Positions 1-6,228 of a stretch of 6,261 nucleotides of DNA are shown here, in pieces. The notes beneath the pieces are model-generated. The model saw nothing but the letters and a program-made list of their open reading frames with translations, was not told the origin of the DNA and ran no database searches. The position numbers and the translations under genes were made by a program. Numbering within the stretch: position 1 is the stretch's first letter; every line of letters starts with the position of its first letter. The DNA comes from an uncultured Erysipelotrichaceae bacterium (GTDB lineage: Bacteria; Bacillota_I; Bacilli_A; Erysipelotrichales; Erysipelotrichaceae): positions 1 to 6,261 of the forward strand of contig CAKUWO010000044.1 of assembly GCA_934699415.1 (NCBI GenBank), in the 5' to 3' direction.

Positions 1-126
1 CCACTGCCTTTATATTTCTTGCCACTTATTACATTTATTATAGCATTTAGGATATTCTTACTTTATATATTCTCGTGCTCTCTTACTAAGAATAAAAAGA
101 CGAGAAACTATCTCAATCAGAGTTAG
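1..126 (+). CDS. Possible C-terminal end of a membrane protein (partial)
   Basis: Frame 1 of the plus strand is open from the left edge to a TAG at 124-126, giving 41 residues. Residues 1 to about 27 are almost entirely hydrophobic (Leu, Ile, Phe, Tyr, with three prolines near the start). They are followed by a short basic, polar tail containing KNKKTRN. A transmembrane helix followed by a positively charged, probably cytoplasmic tail is what the end of an integral membrane protein looks like. The other two plus-strand frames hit stops within the first 50 bases. If real, the gene converges on the peptidase gene with a gap of only 29 bases. The caution is that T-rich DNA read by chance also yields hydrophobic residues, and 41 codons is short. 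No family can be named. Confidence 0.4.
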   Translation, partial: PLPLYFLPLITFIIAFRIFLLYIFSCSLTKNKKTRNYLNQS

Positions 127-155
127 ATTCACATCCTATTAATTAGTTCATTTTA

Positions 156-1850
156 TTAAAGACTTGTATCATCAATACTATCAAGGGTCTTATCTAAATA
201 GCCAACAATCTCTTCAATGCATCCTTTTTCAAATGGTGATTTTAAATTGCTTTCTTTAACAAGCTCAGTAAAAGAACGTGTACCACCAAGTTTTAATAAG
301 TGTTTATAATCTTCCCAATATGTAGGATCTTTTTCACTCATTCTTACAAAGAATTGTTGAGCTACTACTTGTGCTAAAGTGTAATCAATGTAATAGAATG
401 GCATTTGGAAGATATGACCTTGTTGATACCACCATGTACCTTTATCCAAGAATGGGCATTCGTCATAATTCTTAAATGGTGTATATATCTTTTCTAATTT
501 GCGCCAACAAGCTTTTCTTTCTTCTTTTGACCATTCAGGGTGAGTATATACTTCTTCTTGGAAATGATCTACTAAAACACCATAAGGCAAGAAAGTAACA
601 GTACCAGCCATATGTGTATATTTATATTTTAATGTATCTTCTTTAAAGAATAATTCCATCCAAGGATATGCAAAGAATTCCATTGACATCGAATCAATTT
701 CAGCACTCTCCATTGTAGGGCAACTTAAATCAATAACTTTAATATCTTTAGCCATAAATGTCTGGAAGGCATGTCCGGCTTCATGTGTCAAGACATCAAC
801 ATCTCCAGAAGTTCCATTAAAGTTGGAGAAAATGAATTGTGATTTATATTCAGGAATTTCGGTTTCATAACCACCTAATTCTTTATTAGGCTTCGCAATT
901 AAGTCCCAAAGTTCATCATTAATCATCATATCAATGAATTCACCAGTTTCAGGACTCATCTCATGGTACATTTTAGATGCCGCATTGATTAAATCTTCAC
1001 TAGTTCCTGAAGGCAACGCATTGCCACTCTTGAAATGATAATTTAAATCATAATATTCAAGTTTATCTAAATCAGTTCTTTTGCACTGTTTTTCATAGAT
1101 TTTATTAGCTAATGGAGTTACATAATCAAGGATCTGTTTACGATATCCAGCAACCATTTCTTGATCATAGTCAAGACGATTCATACGGTAATAAGCTAAT
1201 TCAACATAGTTCTTATAACCAAGTTTTAAAGCCATTTCATTACGTACTTTAACCATGCGATCATAGATATCATCAAATTCATCTTCATGTGCTTGATACC
1301 AATCATACTTAGCTGCGCTTGCTTGTTTACGAATATTACGGTCACTACTTTCACAAAGTGATGTAATTTCCGCAAGATTCATAACTTTACCATCAAAAGA
1401 AATCTTAGCAGAAGCTTTTAACTTGCCATATTCAGTACCTAATTTATTTTCTTCAACAAGTAAAGGTACTATCTCTTCGCTAAATGATTTCATTTTAAAT
1501 TCATTTAATTTAAAGAAAGTTAAAGGTATTTCATCATATAATTCTTCTTTAAAAGATACTTCGTCACAAATCTTACGCATGCGATCTTCAATAGCTTCAA
1601 AAAGTGGTGAAGTTTCATTCCAATAGTTTGTTTCTTCATCATAGAATTCATCAGCAGTATTAATAGAATGTCTGATGGAACATAAGATCATCATTGTAAA
1701 AAGATGAGATCTTACATCATTCAATTTAAAAAATAAATCAAGAAAAGTTTCTTTGTTTTGAGCTTTTTCCATTGCATCTAATAATTCATTCATCTTAGAA
1801 GATGTAAGCTCATAATCAACTCTTTCATACTTCATTTCATTAAATTTCAT
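156..1850 (-). CDS. M3 family zinc oligoendopeptidase (PepF/YjbG-like)
   Basis: A 564-residue cytoplasmic metallopeptidase expected to cut short peptides (oligopeptides, not intact proteins), probably in peptide recycling or nutrition. The zinc motif HEAGH is at residues 356-360, with His356 and His360 as ligands and Glu357 as the catalytic base. The likely third ligand is Glu384 in the segment AEIDSMSMEFF, at the spacing usual for M3 enzymes. The conserved C-terminal substrate-binding segment follows at about 478-494 (GHIFQMPFYYIDY), with His479 and the tyrosines that M3 enzymes use to stabilise the transition state. The N-terminal half is the usual charged all-helical region. There is no signal peptide. 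The length is normal for the family. The frame extends to a GTG at 1859, but that GTG is part of the Shine-Dalgarno sequence. The ATG at 1850 lies 8 bases from GAGG and gives the start MKFNEMKYER. The gene is transcribed divergently from the DtxR-type regulator. The family is certain; which subgroup and which substrates are not. Confidence 0.95.
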   Translation of the reverse strand: MKFNEMKYERVDYELTSSKMNELLDAMEKAQNKETFLDLFFKLNDVRSHLFTMMILCSIRHSINTADEFYDEETNYWNETSPLFEAIEDRMRKICDEVSFKEELYDEIPLTFFKLNEFKMKSFSEEIVPLLVEENKLGTEYGKLKASAKISFDGKVMNLAEITSLCESSDRNIRKQASAAKYDWYQAHEDEFDDIYDRMVKVRNEMALKLGYKNYVELAYYRMNRLDYDQEMVAGYRKQILDYVTPLANKIYEKQCKRTDLDKLEYYDLNYHFKSGNALPSGTSEDLINAASKMYHEMSPETGEFIDMMINDELWDLIAKPNKELGGYETEIPEYKSQFIFSNFNGTSGDVDVLTHEAGHAFQTFMAKDIKVIDLSCPTMESAEIDSMSMEFFAYPWMELFFKEDTLKYKYTHMAGTVTFLPYGVLVDHFQEEVYTHPEWSKEERKACWRKLEKIYTPFKNYDECPFLDKGTWWYQQGHIFQMPFYYIDYTLAQVVAQQFFVRMSEKDPTYWEDYKHLLKLGGTRSFTELVKESNLKSPFEKGCIEEIVGYLDKTLDSIDDTSL

Positions 1851-1858
1851 TTTATTCA

Positions 1859-1862
1859 CCTC
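1859..1862 (-). promoter_or_regulatory. Ribosome binding site deciding the peptidase start
   Basis: On the minus strand the sequence reads TTTGAGGTGAATAAAATG. GAGG sits 8 bases before the ATG at 1850, an ideal distance. The in-frame GTG at 1859 shares its first base with this GAGG, so it cannot be the start served by it. Confidence 0.75.
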
Positions 1863-1900
1863 AAATTAGTTTTAATTGTAATCTATATTTACTTATTTAA

Positions 1901-1925
1901 AAAGCTATATGCTTTAAGATAAAGC
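1901..1925. promoter_or_regulatory. Candidate operator: three alternating half-sites overlapping a possible promoter
   Basis: The 88-base spacer between the divergent peptidase and regulator genes contains AAAGC (1901-1905), GCTTT (1911-1915) and AAAGC (1921-1925), each separated by exactly 5 bases. The centres are therefore 10 bases apart, one helical turn. The right-hand pair extends to a perfect dyad, GCTTTA-AGA-TAAAGC (1911-1925). The hexamer TAAGAT (1915-1920) matches 4 of 6 bases of a -10 box and would place the regulator's transcript start near 1927, giving a leader of about 20 bases. No good -35 box was found. Repressor binding here would block the regulator's own promoter and could affect the peptidase gene. 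The DtxR-type protein next door is the obvious candidate ligand, but the sequence does not match the known DtxR or MntR box consensus, so this is inference. Confidence 0.4.
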
Positions 1926-1947
1926 CAAAAAGAGTTAAAATTGTTAC

Positions 1948-2319
1948 ATGTCAAGAAATGAAACAATAGAGAATTATTTAGAAAGCGTTTTAATACTATC
2001 AGAAACAAAAAATCCTATAAGAGCTATCGATATTGCTGATTACTTATCTTTTTCACGTCCTACAGTATCAATCGCTCTTAAACAATTAAGTGCTGATGGT
2101 TATATAACTATCAATAACAATAATGTTTCTTTAACTAAAGAAGGGTTAAAGATAGCTTCTAAGATGTATGAGCGTCATCGTCTAATTGGCAAATTATTAA
2201 TCCATTTAGGTGTAGAAGAAAATCAAGCATATGAAGATGCTTGTCTTATTGAACATGATATTTCAAGTGAAAGCTTTAATGCTTTAAAGAAATTGATTGA
2301 AGATTTAAATATTAAATAA
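1948..2319 (+). CDS. DtxR/MntR family metal-dependent transcriptional repressor (short form)
   Basis: A 123-residue predicted homodimeric DNA-binding protein that should repress metal-homeostasis genes when loaded with a divalent metal. The winged helix-turn-helix spans about residues 7-65, with the HTH at about 25-53 (RAIDIADYLSFSRPTVS...). The metal-binding and dimerisation helices follow at about 66-120. There is no C-terminal SH3-like domain, so the layout is MntR-like. It is shorter than B. subtilis MntR (142 residues), ending soon after the second metal-ligand cluster. Aligning by eye to the MntR ligands Asp8, Glu11, His77, Glu99, Glu102 and His103 gives Asn9, Glu12, His77, Cys99, Glu102 and His103. 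The Cys-x-x-Glu-His pattern is that of DtxR (Cys102, Glu105, His106). The metal could therefore be iron or manganese and cannot be assigned. The ATG at 1948 is the only start before an in-frame TAA at 1936. Its Shine-Dalgarno sequence is weak (AGAG at 1931-1934), unlike every other gene here. Confidence 0.88.
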   Translation: MSRNETIENYLESVLILSETKNPIRAIDIADYLSFSRPTVSIALKQLSADGYITINNNNVSLTKEGLKIASKMYERHRLIGKLLIHLGVEENQAYEDACLIEHDISSESFNALKKLIEDLNIK

Positions 2320-2329
2320 AATATTAAAA

Positions 2330-2356
2330 AAGATATCTACTATTAATAGATATCTT
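2330..2356. terminator. Bidirectional intrinsic terminator between convergent genes
   Basis: The arms AAGATATCTA (2330-2339) and TAGATATCTT (2347-2356) form a perfect 10-bp stem with a 7-base loop. A T-rich tract follows on the plus strand (ATTTTTTATT from 2357). The A-rich run at 2321-2329 provides the T tract for minus-strand transcription. The hairpin begins 10 bases after the regulator stop. Its right arm contains the first two bases of the TAA stop triplet (2355-2357) of the minus-strand gene, so it probably ends both transcripts. The stem is AT-rich, so it is only moderately stable. Confidence 0.8.
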
Positions 2357-2996
2357 ATTTTTTATTCTTTTTAGCTTGTTTATTTTGAACTTTATAATAA
2401 TGTGCTAATTCTTCAATATGTTGTTTTGATAACTTAAGATATTGTTCTTCTTTTTTACGATTATTAAGATTGTGATATAGGCATGAGAGAATATATTCAT
2501 CTACTCCTGCAAATTTAGGATCCATTTCACTGATTTCTTTTAATAATTCTTCTTCATAACTTGTGTTGCCTTCAAAACAAATAAGATAAGCACGATCTAT
2601 TTCTTTATAAACCGATTTATCTTTTAAGGTCTTAATTCTATCGTGATAATAAAGGCATTTCTCTTTATTCTTTAAAGGCATATAGTAATTAAAAGCTTTT
2701 AAATAGAGATCAGTTTTTTCTTTTTGAGAATGCATATATTTTTCACATTCCTTTAGAGTTTTCTCAATCTCTGGTGCATTTTTCATCTTTAATACTAAAT
2801 CTAAACGTAGTCTTGCAAGATATTTTTTAGAGAAGAATAAAGTTGTCAAACCTTTAGCATAATCATCGAATTCTTTAAGATTAGAAGTACTAATCGCATG
2901 ATAAAGATTATTCTGTTTTATAGTGCGTTTGTAGTTAATAAATATAGATACGCTTATAGTAACTACTAAAAAGAAAATATATAAACCCCAATTCAT
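2355..2996 (-). CDS. Hypothetical membrane-anchored helical protein coupled to ruvB
   Basis: I do not recognise this 213-residue protein. Residues 3-21 form one hydrophobic helix followed at once by basic residues (NYKRTIK), which predicts an N-terminal membrane anchor with the rest in the cytoplasm. Residues 30-200 are charged and look all-helical. Recurring stretches rich in Tyr, Leu, Lys and Glu (for example around 95-120 and 164-192) resemble degenerate TPR or helical-repeat proteins, but no clean TPR consensus is visible. The C-terminus is strongly basic (KQAKKNKK). Its ATG overlaps the ruvB TGA as ATGA, and GAGGA lies 6 bases upstream inside the last ruvB codons, so translation is probably coupled to ruvB. 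It is the last gene before a terminator. Function is unknown; position alone does not prove a role in recombination. Confidence 0.8.
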   Translation of the reverse strand: MNWGLYIFFLVVTISVSIFINYKRTIKQNNLYHAISTSNLKEFDDYAKGLTTLFFSKKYLARLRLDLVLKMKNAPEIEKTLKECEKYMHSQKEKTDLYLKAFNYYMPLKNKEKCLYYHDRIKTLKDKSVYKEIDRAYLICFEGNTSYEEELLKEISEMDPKFAGVDEYILSCLYHNLNNRKKEEQYLKLSKQHIEELAHYYKVQNKQAKKNKK

Positions 2997-4006
2997 AGAC
3001 GTTCCTCAAATAAAGGTAAATTAGTATTGATTCTTAAATGCTCATAGGCTTTTTGGGTAACCATTCTACCTCTACTTGTACGATTAATAAAACCTATTTG
3101 TAAAAGATATGGCTCATAAACATCTTCAAGTGTCATTGCTTCTTCACCAATTGCAGATGCAATAGCTTCAACACCAACAGGACCACCATTAAATCTATTA
3201 ATAATACCCAAAAGATAGCGACGATCCACTTCATCTAACCCAAGAGCGTCTACTTTAAGTCTTGTTAGAGAATCAATAGCTAAATTAGCAGTAATTAAAC
3301 CATCATTTAACACCTGCGAGAAGTCTCTAACTCTTCTAAATAAACGATTGGCAATACGTGGTGTTCCACGACTTCTTTTGGCTATTTCATATAATGAATC
3401 ATCATCAGCTTCTGTTTCCAAAACTCTTGATGTACGTTTAAGAATTTGTGTTAATTCATCAAAGGTATAATATTCAAGTTTGGATACAATGCCAAAGCGA
3501 TCTCTTAAAGGTGCTGAGATATCACCTGCTCTTGTTGTAGCGCCTACAAGAGTAAAAGGTGGCAAATCAAGGCGAATAGAATGACTGCCCTGTTCTTGCC
3601 CTACCATGATATCTAAATAAAAATCTTCCATTGCTGGATATAATATTTCTTCAACATTTTTAGGTAAACGATGAATTTCATCTATGAACAAAACATCACC
3701 TGCTTGTAAAGTTGATAAAATAGCTGCTAAATCACCAGCTCTTGCGATAGCAGGTCCACTAGTTGTATGAATATGCGTCCCCATTTCATTAGCTAAGATA
3801 TAAGCTAGAGTTGTTTTGCCAAGTCCTGGAGGACCATAAAGCAAGACATGATCTAAAGATTCATCACGCATTTTAGCAGCTTTAATATAAACATCTAAAT
3901 TCTCTTTTAAAGCACTTTGCCCAACGTAAGAGGAAAGGTATTGTGGTCTTAAAAAACGATCATCATCACCAATTTCAGCATTAGCCGAGAGTAATCTATC
4001 TTCCAT
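2993..4006 (-). CDS. ruvB: Holliday junction branch migration ATPase RuvB
   Basis: The 337-residue AAA+ motor forms hexameric rings on the DNA arms flanking a RuvA-bound Holliday junction and drives branch migration by ATP hydrolysis. Visible motifs are Walker A GPPGLGKT (58-65), Walker B FIDEIHR (107-113), sensor 1 GATTRAG (155-161), the arginine finger Arg170 in LRDRFG, and sensor 2 RGTPRIANR (213-221). The C-terminal winged-helix DNA-binding domain contains IGFINRTSRGR (303-313). Length and all catalytic residues are normal. The ATG at 4006 is served by AGGAGG at 4011-4016, which overlaps the ruvA TAG stop (8 bases between genes), so expression is tied to ruvA. The 3' end overlaps the next gene by 4 bases. 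No ruvC is present in the window; Bacillota generally resolve junctions with RecU instead. Confidence 0.99.
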   Translation of the reverse strand: MEDRLLSANAEIGDDDRFLRPQYLSSYVGQSALKENLDVYIKAAKMRDESLDHVLLYGPPGLGKTTLAYILANEMGTHIHTTSGPAIARAGDLAAILSTLQAGDVLFIDEIHRLPKNVEEILYPAMEDFYLDIMVGQEQGSHSIRLDLPPFTLVGATTRAGDISAPLRDRFGIVSKLEYYTFDELTQILKRTSRVLETEADDDSLYEIAKRSRGTPRIANRLFRRVRDFSQVLNDGLITANLAIDSLTRLKVDALGLDEVDRRYLLGIINRFNGGPVGVEAIASAIGEEAMTLEDVYEPYLLQIGFINRTSRGRMVTQKAYEHLRINTNLPLFEERL

Positions 4007-4014
4007 CTTTCCTC

Positions 4015-4581
4015 CTATCTAAGCAATAAATTCAAAGCTTTACGAATATAAGCATTAGTATCAAGTTCTTCTTTTGCAAGGGTTGGGATAATAGCTTCAA
4101 TCTCCCCTTGCTTATAACCTAAACTTTTTAAAGCAGCAATTACATCATCAAATTTAGAATCATATTTAGAAACATTAGTCTTAGGTAAAGTCTGTAATTT
4201 ACCTTTTAAATCAAGAATAATCTGACTAGCTGTTTTAGCACCAATGCCTGGCATTTTCTTCATAAAAGCTACATCATCGCTCTCAATTGCTTTAAGAATA
4301 TCATTAACACTAACTCTAGCTAAGATGGATGATGCTGTTTTAGGTCCTAAACCCTTAACAGTAATTAACTTGGTAAATAAATCATATTCTTCTAAACTTA
4401 AAAAACCGTATAAAGATATTTCATCTTCTCTTACGTTTTGATAAGTATAAATTAATAATTCTTCACCAATTTTAATCTTTTCAGGATGGTAAAAAGTAAT
4501 GCGGTACCCAACACCATTTACTTCTAATAATAGATAGTCGCTTCCAAAGCTAAAGACTATCCCTCTAAGAAAACCAATCAT
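4015..4581 (-). CDS. ruvA: Holliday junction-binding protein RuvA
   Basis: The 188-residue protein forms tetramers that hold the four-way junction open and load RuvB. Domain I is an OB fold at about residues 1-62, ending in the conserved VREDEISLYGF (50-60). Domain II carries two helix-hairpin-helix motifs, VKGLGPKTA (75-83) and MPGIGAKTA (110-118), which contact the DNA backbone. After a linker (about 130-142), domain III (about 143-188) is the flexible RuvB-binding helical bundle. The frame reaches a GTG at 4590, but that codon lies within the ribosome binding site. The ATG at 4581 gives the usual family start MIGFLRG and is preferred. It follows obgE with a short gap and precedes ruvB by 8 bases, as part of one operon. 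The fold and key glycines are intact. Confidence 0.98.
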   Translation of the reverse strand: MIGFLRGIVFSFGSDYLLLEVNGVGYRITFYHPEKIKIGEELLIYTYQNVREDEISLYGFLSLEEYDLFTKLITVKGLGPKTASSILARVSVNDILKAIESDDVAFMKKMPGIGAKTASQIILDLKGKLQTLPKTNVSKYDSKFDDVIAALKSLGYKQGEIEAIIPTLAKEELDTNAYIRKALNLLLR

Positions 4582-4589
4582 TCTTTTCA

Positions 4590-4596
4590 CCTCCTT
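4590..4596 (-). promoter_or_regulatory. Ribosome binding site deciding the ruvA start
   Basis: AAGGAGG on the minus strand is followed by 8 bases and then the ATG at 4581. The alternative GTG at 4590-4588 begins on the last G of this motif and so has no usable upstream site. This fixes the RuvA N-terminus as MIGFLRG. Confidence 0.85.
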
Positions 4597-4613
4597 ATTA
4601 TTGTATCAATTTA

Positions 4614-5897
4614 TTAAAAATCCTCTTCTGCTTCATCAAAGACAAAAGTGATATCGCCAATTGTAACTTCATCGCCATCTTGGCATCCAGCTTTTCTTAA
4701 AGCATCATCAATACCAATGCGACGCAAAGTACGTGCAAAACGTAACATATCATCTTCGGTATGCAAATCAACAGTGCCTAATACCTTCTCAACCTTGGAT
4801 GAAATTACAAGATATGAGCCATCATGAGCTTTAGTGATAGTAAAGTCTTGCTCAGGTACAAACTTAAAGCTCTTATATGATTCATTATTTTCTTCATAAA
4901 GTGGGAATAAAGGAATCTTAGGGAGTTCATTTTTAACTTCATATAGCATTGCTTGTAAGCCTTCACCTAATAAAGTAATTGATGGGAATACTTTATAATC
5001 AGGATATTTTTCTTTAAAAAGTGCTAATTTTTCTTCAGCATTCTCTTCATCCATTTTATTAGCTAAAACAAGCATTGGTCTAGTTTCAAGATGTCCTGGA
5101 TATTCTTTAAGCTCGTTATTAATAATTTCAAAATCTTCAATAGGATTTTCATGTCCCATATCAAGAACATGTATTAAAAGGCGACATCTTTCAACATGTT
5201 TAAGAAAATCATGCCCTAAACCTTTACCCTTAGATGCCCCTTCAATCAAACCTGGAAGGTCAGCCATGACAAAAGAGAAAGATGAATCTACTTTAACTAC
5301 ACCAAGTTGAGGAGTAAGCGTAGTAAAGGGATAATCGGCGATTTCTGGACGAGCTGAGGAAATCATTGATAAAAGTGTTGATTTACCAACAGATGGTAAG
5401 CCCACAAGGCCCACATCAGCCAATAATTTAAGTTCAATTTCAACTTCATATTCTTCACCCGGTGTGCCAAGCTCAGCATGTTCCGGAGCACTATTTTTAG
5501 ATGTTGCAAAATGACGGTTACCTTTACCGCCTTTACCGCCTTTACAAATAACTTCTTTTTGGCCAGCTTTAGTTAAATCAGCTAAAACTTTACCAGTATT
5601 GATGTCACGAATAATAGTTCCTAAAGGTACACGTACTGTAACATCATCAGCTGATTTACCATACATATTTTTTGTTTTGCCTTTTTCACCATCTTCAGCA
5701 ACAATTTTCTTTTTATAACGTAAATCTAGGAGGGTAGTTTTATTGGAGTCAGCTTCAAAATAGATAGATCCGCCGTTTCCGCCGTCTCCCCCTGCTGGTC
5801 CTGCTAAAGGCACATATTTTTCATGTCTGAAAGCAATAAGGCCATCTCCACCATCTCCTGCTTTTAGTCGAATTTTAACACGATCGATAAATTGCAT
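4614..5897 (-). CDS. obgE: Obg/CgtA GTPase, ribosome assembly and stress
   Basis: The 427-residue essential GTPase binds the 50S subunit during late assembly and links ribosome maturation to ppGpp and stress signalling. The glycine-rich Obg fold spans about residues 1-158, with GDGGDG (14-19), GPAGGDGGNGG (33-43) and KGGKGGKGN (119-127). The G domain follows: G1 GLPSVGKST (166-174), G2 DYPFTTLTP (188-196), G3 DLPG (213-216) and G4 NKMD (280-283). The G5 segment at about 304-314 is FPSITLLGEGL, not the usual SA-containing form. An Obg C-terminal (OCT) domain is present at about 343-420, followed by an acidic tail. The ATG at 5897 has AGGAGG at 5902-5907. The frame ends in tandem TAA codons (4614-4616 and 4611-4613). 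A terminator lies just upstream, and ruvA starts shortly downstream in the same direction. Assignment is certain. Confidence 0.99.
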   Translation of the reverse strand: MQFIDRVKIRLKAGDGGDGLIAFRHEKYVPLAGPAGGDGGNGGSIYFEADSNKTTLLDLRYKKKIVAEDGEKGKTKNMYGKSADDVTVRVPLGTIIRDINTGKVLADLTKAGQKEVICKGGKGGKGNRHFATSKNSAPEHAELGTPGEEYEVEIELKLLADVGLVGLPSVGKSTLLSMISSARPEIADYPFTTLTPQLGVVKVDSSFSFVMADLPGLIEGASKGKGLGHDFLKHVERCRLLIHVLDMGHENPIEDFEIINNELKEYPGHLETRPMLVLANKMDEENAEEKLALFKEKYPDYKVFPSITLLGEGLQAMLYEVKNELPKIPLFPLYEENNESYKSFKFVPEQDFTITKAHDGSYLVISSKVEKVLGTVDLHTEDDMLRFARTLRRIGIDDALRKAGCQDGDEVTIGDITFVFDEAEEDF

Positions 5898-5916
5898 ATA
5901 TCCTCCTTCTAAACAA

Positions 5917-5938
5917 AAAAGCCCTCATAAGGGCTTTT
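5917..5938 (-). terminator. Intrinsic terminator after rpmA
   Basis: On the minus strand, AAAAGCCCT and AGGGCTTTT pair into a 9-bp stem with a 4-base loop, followed by TTGTTT. It begins 5 bases after the L27 stop codon and ends about 20 bases before the obgE ATG. This is a textbook rho-independent terminator for the ribosomal protein transcript. It implies that obgE is expressed by readthrough or from a promoter not obvious in the sequence. Confidence 0.9.
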
Positions 5939-5943
5939 GCGTT

Positions 5944-6228
5944 TTAGGCAATTGGGTAAACCGATACCTTTGTACGGTTCTTTCCGAGACGTTCAAACTT
6001 CACGATACCGTCAACAGTGCAGAACAGCGTATCATCGCCGCCCTTCATGACGTTAAGACCTGGATGAATCTTTGTTCCACGTTGACGATAAAGGATCGAT
6101 CCCGCCGTAGCGAATTCACCATCAGATTTCTTAGCACCAAGGCGCTTAGAATGTGAATCACGTCCGTTCTTTGTTGAAGAAACACCCTTCTTAGAAGCAA
6201 AGAACTGGATATCTAACATAAATTTCAT
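5944..6228 (-). CDS. rpmA: 50S ribosomal protein L27, precursor with Prp-cleaved N-terminus
   Basis: A 94-residue L27 precursor. The mature protein reaches into the peptidyl transferase centre through its N-terminal tail. Residues 1-10 (MKFMLDIQFF) precede ASKKGVSSTKNGRDS, which matches the Firmicutes form in which the protease Prp cuts between Phe and Ala to expose the functional tail. The predicted cut here is Phe10/Ala11, leaving 84 residues. The conserved core RQRGTKIHPGLNV is at 48-60, and GGDDTLF is at 63-69. The ATG at 6228 has AAGGAG 6 bases upstream (6235-6240). A second ATG at 6219 would be too far from it. GC content and codon choice are visibly richer than in the neighbours, as expected for a highly expressed ribosomal gene. 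A terminator follows directly. Confidence 0.99.
   Translation of the reverse strand: MKFMLDIQFFASKKGVSSTKNGRDSHSKRLGAKKSDGEFATAGSILYRQRGTKIHPGLNVMKGGDDTLFCTVDGIVKFERLGKNRTKVSVYPIA

Noticed and set aside
37..45. Minus-strand extended -10 sequence TGCTATAAT that could drive a gene beyond the left edge
   Set aside because: The -10 match is perfect, but there is no -35 box at normal spacing. It also lies inside the plus-strand frame that looks like a membrane protein end. In AT-rich DNA such matches are common. It would become credible if a minus-strand gene begins just left of position 1.
70..106. Inverted repeat TTCTCGT / ACGAGAA as a terminator for the peptidase gene
   Set aside because: The 7-bp stem has a 23-base loop and no T tract on the downstream side of the minus strand, so it is not a convincing intrinsic terminator. 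It also lies within the possible plus-strand coding end.
1423..1626. Plus-strand open frame of 67 codons inside the peptidase gene
   Set aside because: It is antisense to a clearly conserved M3 coding region, has no ribosome binding site worth noting, and has serine-rich composition typical of a shadow frame.
2993..2996. TGA within ATGA as a possible tryptophan codon joining ruvB to the downstream protein
   Set aside because: RuvB is already full length with its complete winged-helix domain. The downstream gene is in another frame with its own ribosome binding site, so this is ordinary stop-start overlap under the standard bacterial code.
4244..4441. Plus-strand open frame of 65 codons inside ruvA
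   Set aside because: It is antisense to the helix-hairpin-helix region of ruvA, has no family resemblance, and has composition expected of a complementary frame.
5521..5545. Short tandem repeat with a 9-base period (TTTACCGCC units)
   Set aside because: It is fully explained by the conserved KGGKGGKG stretch of the Obg glycine-rich domain, so it is coding constraint and not an independent repeat element.
5756..5800. GC-rich patch with CCGCCG-type runs suggesting a regulatory or foreign segment
   Set aside because: It encodes the GPAGGDGGNGG stretch of the Obg fold; glycine codons account for the local GC rise.
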